DNA of 21,031 nucleotides from Treponema sp. (GTDB taxonomy: Bacteria > Spirochaetota > Spirochaetia > Treponematales > Treponemataceae): positions 1 through 21,031 of the forward strand of contig JAEETM010000056.1 of the NCBI GenBank assembly GCA_016290335.1, given 5' to 3'. Shown piece by piece: positions 1 to 5,785 of this stretch. How positions within the stretch are numbered: the first letter of the stretch is position 1; every line of letters starts with the position of its first letter. Made by a program: the position numbers and the translations under genes. The notes beneath the pieces are model-generated. The model made no database searches and was not told where the DNA came from. It was given only the letters and a program-made list of their open reading frames with translations.

Positions 1-149
1 AAGGTCGCATTTTGCGACCTTAAAGATAATTAATTCCTTTTTTAAGGTCACATTTTGTGACCTTAAAACTTCTTTATTTTTTGAGGTCACAATTTGTGAC
101 CTCAAAAAGTCTTCTTCATCTTTTGAGGTCGCAAATTGCGACCTCAAAA
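1..149. repeat. array of four perfect palindromes
   Basis: Four inverted repeats lie at 1-21, 41-67, 78-108 and 121-149, with centres about 40 bp apart. Arms are 9, 12, 14 and 14 bp and loops are 1-3 nt. The core is GGTCRCA, a short AT centre, then TGYGACC. Units 1 and 4 use GGTCGCA and units 2 and 3 GGTCACA; units 1-2 are flanked by AAG and units 3-4 by GAG. Every change is matched in the opposite arm. The array lies directly downstream of the minus-strand acyltransferase and its A/T flanks would let the hairpins act as terminators on either strand. It may continue past the left edge. Confidence 0.9.
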
Positions 150-152
150 ACC

Positions 153-968
153 TTATCTTTCCCCCTTATACATCCCCATCAGCTTTTTGTTTTCTTCTTC
201 ATCCTTTATCCCCATCATTTTCATTACACTACAACGGGCATTTTTGATTAATTCTTTTTCTGCATCCTTGCGATTCAACTGAGGCTTTGGGAAAAGAGGT
301 TCGCCAATGTTTACGGTAAGGTTCGGATATTTTTTGAAGAGTTTGTAAAGACCGCGAGGCTCACGATAGGAAATTGCAATTGGAATTAGCGGGACATTAT
401 GCTTTACGGCAAACACCGCAGCGCCAATATGAAAATCTCTGATTGCAGGATAAAAATACCACATGCTTCCTTCGGCAAAAAAGTGAAGCCATTTTTTTTC
501 TTCGAGGACGGAATCCATTGCAGCTATAAACTTACGGCCGGCATGCATCGAAGTTGGAACAGGAATTGCACCAATAGTTTTAAACCACGGAGCCATTGGA
601 GTTTCCATGTTCCGCGACCAGATTGGAAAGTATGCCTTGCGCGGAAAAAATGCATGAAGTATTGTAAGAAAATCCCATTCAATCACATGATTAGAAACAG
701 TAACAAATCCATTCTTTAAAAGCTTTTTGTTCCGCCGGAGATTTTCGCGCCCCTCCACCTTAACCGCATACCTGATTACCACCACCGGAAGCACAATCGT
801 ATTCAAAAGCACATTTAGCCAGAAGTGTCTGAACCGCCATCCAAAGCTTCTTTCGCGGTAAGTATATGTTTCATCCAGCTTAGGCTGATATTTTTCCACA
901 ACCTTCATCATGTGCTGGTCCTGAACTTCCGGGTACTTATACGTAAAAGTTATAGGTGGTATGTACAT
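153..968 (-). CDS. PlsC-type 1-acyl-glycerol-3-phosphate acyltransferase family protein
   Basis: A 271-residue protein of the LPLAT/PlsC superfamily, which moves an acyl chain onto lysophosphatidate or a related acceptor at the inner face of the membrane. The catalytic H-x4-D motif is NHVIEWD (His94, Asp99). The second block is EGSMW (166-170), where the usual Arg of EGTR is absent. FHIGAA and PLIPIAI look like blocks III and IV. A hydrophobic stretch around residues 50-67 could be a membrane anchor. The start at 968 is preferred over an upstream in-frame ATG at 1049 because AAGGAG lies 6 nt ahead of it and the upstream extension would be encoded by the xylanase terminator. The exact acceptor cannot be told from the sequence. 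Confidence 0.85.
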   Translation of the reverse strand: MYIPPITFTYKYPEVQDQHMMKVVEKYQPKLDETYTYRERSFGWRFRHFWLNVLLNTIVLPVVVIRYAVKVEGRENLRRNKKLLKNGFVTVSNHVIEWDFLTILHAFFPRKAYFPIWSRNMETPMAPWFKTIGAIPVPTSMHAGRKFIAAMDSVLEEKKWLHFFAEGSMWYFYPAIRDFHIGAAVFAVKHNVPLIPIAISYREPRGLYKLFKKYPNLTVNIGEPLFPKPQLNRKDAEKELIKNARCSVMKMMGIKDEEENKKLMGMYKGER

Positions 969-986
969 AGGGTTCTCCTTATCATC

Positions 987-1016
987 ATAATATAAAAAAG
1001 GGCAGCCGATTGACAA
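987..1016 (-). promoter_or_regulatory. possible plsC-family gene promoter embedded in a terminator
   Basis: On the minus strand TTGTCA (1016-1011) sits in the loop and far arm of the xylanase terminator and is followed after 18 nt by TATTAT (992-987). The predicted start of transcription, near 980, would give a leader of only about 12 nt carrying the AAGGAG. Weak evidence. Confidence 0.3.
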
Positions 1017-1026
1017 CCGGCTGCCC
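994..1026 (-). terminator. intrinsic terminator of the GH10 xylanase gene
   Basis: A perfect 9-bp GC-rich stem (GGGCAGCCG at 1000-1008 with CGGCTGCCC at 1018-1026) has a 9-nt loop. On the minus strand it is followed by six T residues (999-994). It begins 24 nt after the xylanase stop codon. An A-tract at 1027-1035 would also give a U-tail on the plus-strand transcript. Confidence 0.85.
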
Positions 1027-1049
1027 AAAAAAAAATAGGAAGAAAACAT

Positions 1050-2261
1050 TTATTGTAAGGTTTTGTAAACCTCTTTGTAACTGTCTTTTACTGCATAGTA
1101 TTTGTTGTAAAGACCGCAGTAAGGCCCGTTCATTTTATAGGAATAATCGGTGCGTTCCATAAAAGGATTGTCGCACAAGCCCCAGATTGTAATTGCGGTA
1201 AAGTTCTGTCCTTCATTGCGGGAATCAATAATAACCTGGAAAAGCTTGCCATAAAACTTTGCGTGCTTTGCCATAGTTTCATCATCACCTTCGTAATTGC
1301 GGACTGCAACTTCTGTGAGCTGAACTTCAACACCAAGGCTGCTGTAAGTTTTAATTGCATCCTTAATCAGCGCCAGATCACCCGGATTCATACACCCATT
1401 CTGGCTGCCATAACCGCCAATGTATCCCTGCATACCAACACCGTCGCAAAGCTTTTCGTCCTTATTCAAATCCTTTACAAGATTAACAATGGCAGCCCGC
1501 TTATCCGGATAGAACGTATTGTAATCATTATAAAAAAGCTTGATGTCCGGATTCACCTGATTCACAACATCCCTTGCACACTGAAAAGCAAACTTTACGT
1601 AATCTTCGCCAATCACATCATTAAAAAGATTGGAAACTCCGCCACGAGTTTTTCTCAAATGATAAGGATTTCCAGGAATCCACTCGTTGGAGCCATCGGC
1701 AACAGCTTCGTTCACAACATCCCAGCAGTAAACAACGCCCGGAAAGTTTGTTTCAAAATGAGTTACAACCTCGGTGATATAATATCTGAGACGCTCCTTC
1801 ATTGTATCGGAATCAACAAAAGCACCATCCCTTGTAAAACCTTCGCGGAAAAACCAGTCGGGCATGTAAGCATCCCAAACAAGCACGTGTCCCCGGATTC
1901 CAATATTGTTAGCCTGAGCAAACCGAGCGATTGTATCAGCAGCCTTGTAATTCATAACCGGCTTGTTCTGTTCCTGGCATGCAGACTGTTTGAGCAGAGA
2001 ATAAGCCTTAAACTCGTTGCTCGCAGTGATGGTGTTAAAATCTTCTTTCATAAGATTGAGATATTTTCCATCACCAGCTAAACTGTGCGAAATATTAGCA
2101 CCTACTTTAAAACCGTATTTATCTGCCAGCTGATAAAGTCCTGCCTGTTTTTCAAAAACCTCTGGTTCTGCAGGTTTGCTGCTTTTGCTAGCACACCCGG
2201 CAAGCAAAGTCATCATTAGCAGGCCTGAAATGAGTCTAGTTAAACGTTTAATGTAAATCAT
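1050..2261 (-). CDS. endo-1,4-beta-xylanase, GH10, lipoprotein
   Basis: A 403-residue secreted glycoside hydrolase family 10 enzyme that cleaves internal beta-1,4 bonds of xylan with retention. A signal peptide ends in a lipobox (LLAGC, Cys23), so it should be lipid-anchored. GH10 landmarks: VGANISHS (53-60), TASNEFK (79-85, the usual TxENxMK block), GHVLVWD (124-130), WDVVNEA with acid/base Glu185, NDYN (245-248) and nucleophile Glu317 in LTEVAV. Two positions are unusual: the His that normally ends HTLVWH is Asp130, and the residues after the nucleophile are VA rather than the usual LD. It ends in a terminator. No Shine-Dalgarno is visible; a TATAGT hexamer lies 6 nt before the ATG. Activity is probable but the substitutions could alter specificity. 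Confidence 0.9.
   Translation of the reverse strand: MIYIKRLTRLISGLLMMTLLAGCASKSSKPAEPEVFEKQAGLYQLADKYGFKVGANISHSLAGDGKYLNLMKEDFNTITASNEFKAYSLLKQSACQEQNKPVMNYKAADTIARFAQANNIGIRGHVLVWDAYMPDWFFREGFTRDGAFVDSDTMKERLRYYITEVVTHFETNFPGVVYCWDVVNEAVADGSNEWIPGNPYHLRKTRGGVSNLFNDVIGEDYVKFAFQCARDVVNQVNPDIKLFYNDYNTFYPDKRAAIVNLVKDLNKDEKLCDGVGMQGYIGGYGSQNGCMNPGDLALIKDAIKTYSSLGVEVQLTEVAVRNYEGDDETMAKHAKFYGKLFQVIIDSRNEGQNFTAITIWGLCDNPFMERTDYSYKMNGPYCGLYNKYYAVKDSYKEVYKTLQ
2240..2251. promoter_or_regulatory. 12-bp palindrome at the start of the xylanase gene, possible LacI-type operator
   Basis: TTAAACGTTTAA is a perfect palindrome with a central CG, the usual pattern of LacI/GalR-family operators. It overlaps codons 4-8 of the GH10 gene, just downstream of the proposed transcription start. 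No regulator gene is nearby, so the role is a guess. Confidence 0.35.
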
Positions 2262-2267
2262 AAATAC

Positions 2268-2273
2268 ACTATA
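2268..2273 (-). promoter_or_regulatory. -10 hexamer of a possibly leaderless xylanase transcript
   Basis: TATAGT is read on the minus strand and separated from the ATG at 2261 by exactly 6 nt, which would place the transcript's first base on the start codon. There is no clear -35 hexamer, only a T-rich tract. A second TATAGT lies at 2304-2299. Confidence 0.4.
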
Positions 2274-2329
2274 CGAGTGGAAGTGAGTAAAAAAAACAAC
2301 TATAGTCCCATGTTTTTTATACGGAAGTC

Positions 2330-2560
2330 TTATTGATTTTTTTTGTTTTCTGCAATAATTAAATGAGCCTTATTCATCATATGTGGGAACAAAAGATTAT
2401 CCACATAATCCGGACCAAGCTCCGAGAACACCTTGTATCGGGCACATTTTTCTTTGTCTTTCAGACAATATTTAGCCTTTAAAACCTCAGCTAAATCATT
2501 TTCTACAACGAGCTTCCCCTGATAGAACGGGCAAGTCGCAAGTTTTTCGCATTCTGCCAT
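2330..2560 (-). CDS. small protein with four cysteines, unknown function
   Basis: A 76-residue cytoplasmic protein with Cys4, Cys10, Cys32 and Cys39, in the arrangement C-x5-CPFY ... YC-x6-CARY. The CPFY ... YC ... CARY signature recalls a small domain found in many bacteria, sometimes alone and sometimes in signalling proteins; I cannot name a function. Four cysteines could bind a metal or Fe-S cluster. The start at 2560 is chosen because the reading frame upstream to 2644 encodes a low-complexity extension that overlaps the promoter region; AGAAG 10 nt upstream is only a weak ribosome binding site. It is divergent from the transporter operon. Confidence 0.6.
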   Translation of the reverse strand: MAECEKLATCPFYQGKLVVENDLAEVLKAKYCLKDKEKCARYKVFSELGPDYVDNLLFPHMMNKAHLIIAENKKNQ

Positions 2561-2587
2561 AATTTTTTTCTTCTGATAGGTTAAAAT

Positions 2588-2609
2588 ATTTTGTAATCGA
2601 TTTTGTAAT
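2588..2609. repeat. 10-bp direct repeat in a divergent regulatory region
   Basis: ATTTTGTAAT occurs twice (2588-2597 and 2600-2609) with a 2-nt gap, so the sites repeat every 12 bp. They lie at the predicted transcription start of the small cysteine protein, between it and the binding-protein gene. The position suits a regulator site. Confidence 0.5.
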
Positions 2610-2615
2610 ATATAT

Positions 2616-2644
2616 AGAATAAAGTAGAAAGTTGATTTTGGCAA
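2616..2644 (-). promoter_or_regulatory. sigma70-like promoter of the small cysteine protein gene
   Basis: TTGCCA (2644-2639), a 17-nt spacer and TATTCT (2621-2616) on the minus strand. The predicted start near 2609 leaves a leader of about 50 nt. Confidence 0.45.
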
Positions 2645-2665
2645 GGATAATTTATCATTATTTTC

Positions 2666-2694
2666 TTGAATCCCCTCTATTATTCTCCGATAAT
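2666..2694 (+). promoter_or_regulatory. promoter of the oligopeptide-type transporter operon, apparently leaderless
   Basis: TTGAAT (2666-2671), a 17-nt spacer and GATAAT (2689-2694). Only 6 nt separate the -10 from the ATG at 2701, and no Shine-Dalgarno precedes that ATG, so transcription should begin at the start codon. Confidence 0.6.
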
Positions 2695-2700
2695 TACCTT

Positions 2701-4542
2701 ATGAAAAGAAATCATTTTTTGGGAATTGGTGCATTGGTTTTTGCACTTGTAATTGGATTTTGTCTTGGATTCAGCGGCTGTTCTAAAACAGAAGAAATGG
2801 AACTTTCGCAGATAAATGAATTGTCGAATGAAGTTGATACTGCAATGATTCAGAAAACGGTAACTAAGCCATGGACTGGCGGTGAGTATGTTGACGGAAA
2901 AGTTGGCGGTACCTGGAATGATACAATCATCAACGATCCGAAAACCTTTAATCAGCTGATTGGCGAACGCGATGGAGACAGCGCCGGCATTATCAGTTAT
3001 ACGCTTCTTTATCTTTCTGATTACGACCCGACTTTGCGTAAATGGACACCCGAAGCTGCCTATTACGAAATTGAAACAGACGAAGAAAAAAATACTCTTA
3101 CAGTACATTTTACAATCCGCGAAAATCTTTACTGGACCTATTACGACCGTGATGAAAAAATCCCGGTTACTTCTGATGATTTTGTTTTCTGGTATAACGA
3201 AATTGCAGGTGACCCGGCATTCAGTTCAAGCGGTTACGGCCAGCAGTGGGTTACCCTTGAAAACGGAGAAGAAGCTCACATTGACTGTATAAAAATTGAT
3301 GACAGACATTTTGATTTTGTTTTCCCGCGAATTGTTGCCGAACCACTCCTTGCTACAAATATGCAGCTGTGTCCTTCCTTTATTTACAAACCGGCAAAAG
3401 AAAAAAATGGAGTTGAAGGTGTAAAAAATCTTTTCAGCATAGACACAGATCCAAAAACACTTCCATCCTGCGGTAAGTTTTATATAACAGAATATATTCC
3501 GGGCCGCCGCCTTGTGTTCACACGAAATCCAAATTATTACGAAAAAGATAACAAGGGCATTTCCATTCCATATTACGACCAGATTGTTTGTCAGATAATC
3601 GGCGACCAGAATACAGATTATCTTTTGTTCAAACAGGGACAAACAGAAGTTTATTCTCCACGCCCGGAAGAAGTTAGCGAAGTAATTGAAAATCAAAAAG
3701 ATGATTACACAGTTTTTAATGCAGAAGGTTCAATGGGTTCTTCCTTCTGGAGCTTTAATCAGAATCCTGTTAACAAAGACAAACCCTTTTATGAATGGTT
3801 CACAAAAAAAGAGTTCCGTCAGGCAATGAGCTGCATCTTAAACCGCGACCGAATTGCAAATCAAACTTACCGCGGACTGGCCCAGGCAAAATATGATTTC
3901 TTCCCGGAAATAAATCCTTATTACAATCCTGATATTACACTTCAATATCGCTTTGATACACAAAAGGCAGAAAGCTTATTACAGAAAGCCGGCTTTACAA
4001 AAAAGGATGGAAGCTTTTACGACGGCAATGGAAACAAGCTGGAGTTCGATCTTACAATTCCTTCAAGCAATACAGTTCAAAATGATATTGCACAGATTCT
4101 TGTAGATGAAGCTTCAAAAATCGGAATTAAAATTAATATCCGTCAGATTGACTTCCAAAAAATTGTAGAGATGTTAACTGCAACTTACGACTGGCAGAGT
4201 GTTTTCATTGGACTCGGATCAAACGCATTCCCTTCTCAGGGAAGTAACGTCTGGCCTAGCAATGGAAACCTGCACTTGTGGTATCCACTGCAGGAAAAAC
4301 CAGCCACCGATTGGGAAGCCCGTGTAGACTATCTTTACAATGAAGGCTGCTACACAAACGATTACGATAAAGCAAAAGTTATCTGGGATGAATACCAGCA
4401 GATTATTCTGGAGCAGTGCCCGATTATTTATTTGATGAGAAGCCGTTCCTTTTTTGCAATAAGAAATCGCTGGGATTTAAGCAACGTTTATTACGATAAT
4501 AAAAACGGTGCAAAAACAGCACATATTTTCTTAAAGCAATAA
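2701..4542 (+). CDS. ABC transporter substrate-binding lipoprotein, OppA/DppA family
   Basis: A 613-residue SBP_bac_5 (family 5) solute-binding protein that captures ligand outside the membrane and delivers it to the permease pair. The N-terminus has a Lys/Arg start, a hydrophobic core and the lipobox FSGC (Cys27). Family features include a T-FNQL-like segment early in the mature protein, the P-CGKFYI-EYIPGRRLVFTRNPNYY block in mid-protein, and a segment rich in FRQAMS-ILNRDRIA. The start at 2701 is chosen because it begins the signal peptide; an in-frame ATG at 2632 would put 23 extra residues ahead of it and overlap the promoter. It heads an operon with permease and ATPase genes. Family members bind peptides, nickel or oligosaccharides; the xylanase neighbours suggest sugars but this is not shown. 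Confidence 0.9.
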   Translation: MKRNHFLGIGALVFALVIGFCLGFSGCSKTEEMELSQINELSNEVDTAMIQKTVTKPWTGGEYVDGKVGGTWNDTIINDPKTFNQLIGERDGDSAGIISYTLLYLSDYDPTLRKWTPEAAYYEIETDEEKNTLTVHFTIRENLYWTYYDRDEKIPVTSDDFVFWYNEIAGDPAFSSSGYGQQWVTLENGEEAHIDCIKIDDRHFDFVFPRIVAEPLLATNMQLCPSFIYKPAKEKNGVEGVKNLFSIDTDPKTLPSCGKFYITEYIPGRRLVFTRNPNYYEKDNKGISIPYYDQIVCQIIGDQNTDYLLFKQGQTEVYSPRPEEVSEVIENQKDDYTVFNAEGSMGSSFWSFNQNPVNKDKPFYEWFTKKEFRQAMSCILNRDRIANQTYRGLAQAKYDFFPEINPYYNPDITLQYRFDTQKAESLLQKAGFTKKDGSFYDGNGNKLEFDLTIPSSNTVQNDIAQILVDEASKIGIKINIRQIDFQKIVEMLTATYDWQSVFIGLGSNAFPSQGSNVWPSNGNLHLWYPLQEKPATDWEARVDYLYNEGCYTNDYDKAKVIWDEYQQIILEQCPIIYLMRSRSFFAIRNRWDLSNVYYDNKNGAKTAHIFLKQ

Positions 4543-4588
4543 TCAAAATGTTTGCACAAGCTCAAGTTCAGGTGGGATAAGTTTAAAA

Positions 4589-5749
4589 ATGAAAATAAAA
4601 CAGTTTGTAAAAAACACAGCTCTAACTCTTGCGTTGCCGTGGAAGAAGTTTCGTAAAAAGGCTCCCTTTGCTTCCTTTGTAACTGGCAGGGTAATCACAA
4701 TGCTTTTTCTGCTTTTTCTTTTGGGCTTTGCTTTGTTCGGACTTATGGAGCTTGCCCCTGGTGATATTGTAGATCAGATGATGACTCAGCAGCTTATGCT
4801 TGGTGCGGATGGTACTTCTTCCGGTGGTGGAGCTGGCGGTATAGGAGCTAGTTCTGGTGGAAAAGCTGGAATGGGCGGTATGAGTTCTGGCGGCGCAAAT
4901 GACGGACAGTATTACTCTCAAATACAGATAGAACAGCTGCGTGCTGAGTTTGGATTGGATAAGCCTTTTTACGTTCAGTATTTTAAGTGGCTCAACAGGG
5001 TACTCGTCCATCACGATTTAGGCACAAGTCTTGTTTCCCGCGCACCGGTCGGCTTTCTCATAAAAAGCCGTTTGTGGAACTCCGTACTTTTAAACTTAAT
5101 TTCTCTTGTTTTTATTACAACCTTTTCTTTTATACTCGGCGTTTATTTTTCTACAAAGGCCGGCACCAGGCTTGATACCGCTGCAACTTTTTTTGCACTC
5201 TTTTTTCATGCTTTCCCCGGAATACTTTTATTAATTTTGTTACAGCTCTTTGCTTCTGTAACTGGACTCTTCCCTGTTACCGCTTACCCGGACTTAATCT
5301 TTGCCGAAGAACCTTTGAAGTTTACCTTCAGCTATGCACATCATGTTTTTCTTCCTTTGTTTGCTTCTTTTCTTGGTGGTGTTGGTGGAACAATGCGAAT
5401 GATTCGTTCAACTATGCTAGACCAGATGGGCATGCCTTACATCTTTGCTCTTCGTGCACGCGGCATAAGTGAAAAAAGAGTTTACTTAAATCATGCCTTC
5501 CGAAACACACTTAACCCTTACATTACCGGCAGCGCAAACCTGCTGGCCGGACTTTTTGGTGGTTCTCTCGTTCTGGAAATTATTTTTGCTTATCCTGGAA
5601 TTGGACGCCTTATGTACGAAGCCGTTATGCAGGAAGATATAAACTTAGTCTTGGCTAACACAATGTTCATTTCTGCACTCGTTTTAATCGGAATGATAAT
5701 CAGCGATATTCTGCTTGCTCTTGTTGACCTAAGAATCAGATACAGATAA
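4589..5749 (+). CDS. ABC transporter permease, DppB/OppB family, with Gly/Ser repeat insert
   Basis: A 386-residue inner-membrane permease, longer than the roughly 300-340 residues usual for this family. The first membrane span is at about 36-54, followed by the conserved LAPGD segment and a cluster of spans from about 165 to 380. The cytoplasmic EAA-type loop that contacts the ATPases is near 288-308 (RARGISEKRV ... NTL). YVQYFKW and HHDLGTS (129-146) match the family's extracytoplasmic loop. Residues 72-106 are almost only Gly, Ser and Ala with an 11-residue period (SSGG units at 77, 88 and 99), which explains most of the extra length. It lies 46 nt after the binding-protein gene; GGTGGG about 13 nt upstream is a weak ribosome binding site. 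Confidence 0.9.
   Translation: MKIKQFVKNTALTLALPWKKFRKKAPFASFVTGRVITMLFLLFLLGFALFGLMELAPGDIVDQMMTQQLMLGADGTSSGGGAGGIGASSGGKAGMGGMSSGGANDGQYYSQIQIEQLRAEFGLDKPFYVQYFKWLNRVLVHHDLGTSLVSRAPVGFLIKSRLWNSVLLNLISLVFITTFSFILGVYFSTKAGTRLDTAATFFALFFHAFPGILLLILLQLFASVTGLFPVTAYPDLIFAEEPLKFTFSYAHHVFLPLFASFLGGVGGTMRMIRSTMLDQMGMPYIFALRARGISEKRVYLNHAFRNTLNPYITGSANLLAGLFGGSLVLEIIFAYPGIGRLMYEAVMQEDINLVLANTMFISALVLIGMIISDILLALVDLRIRYR
4817..4900 (+). repeat. 33-bp degenerate in-frame tandem repeat
   Basis: Units at 4817-4849 and 4850-4882 and a partial unit from 4883 each encode SSGG followed by a Gly-rich tail. They lie in the first extracytoplasmic loop of the permease. The units differ at third and other positions, so the repeat is not recent. 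Confidence 0.7.
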
Positions 5750-5785
5750 AGGATATAGAAAAAGGAAACAAAGGAAACCATCACG

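Noticed and set aside
1..149. CRISPR array
   Set aside because: The units are palindromes that differ from one another and are separated by only 10-20 nt; real repeats would be nearly identical with longer unique spacers.
57..251. Small plus-strand open frame with LRSQxxTSK repeats
   Set aside because: The repeating peptide is only the translation of the palindromes, and the frame runs into the acyltransferase gene on the other strand.
969..1049. N-terminal extension of the acyltransferase from an ATG at 1049
   Set aside because: It would translate the xylanase terminator, while AAGGAG precedes the internal ATG at 968.
1263..2081. 272-codon open frame opposite the secreted xylanase
   Set aside because: It is antisense to a clear GH10 gene, has no recognisable motif, and its length follows from codon bias on the other strand.
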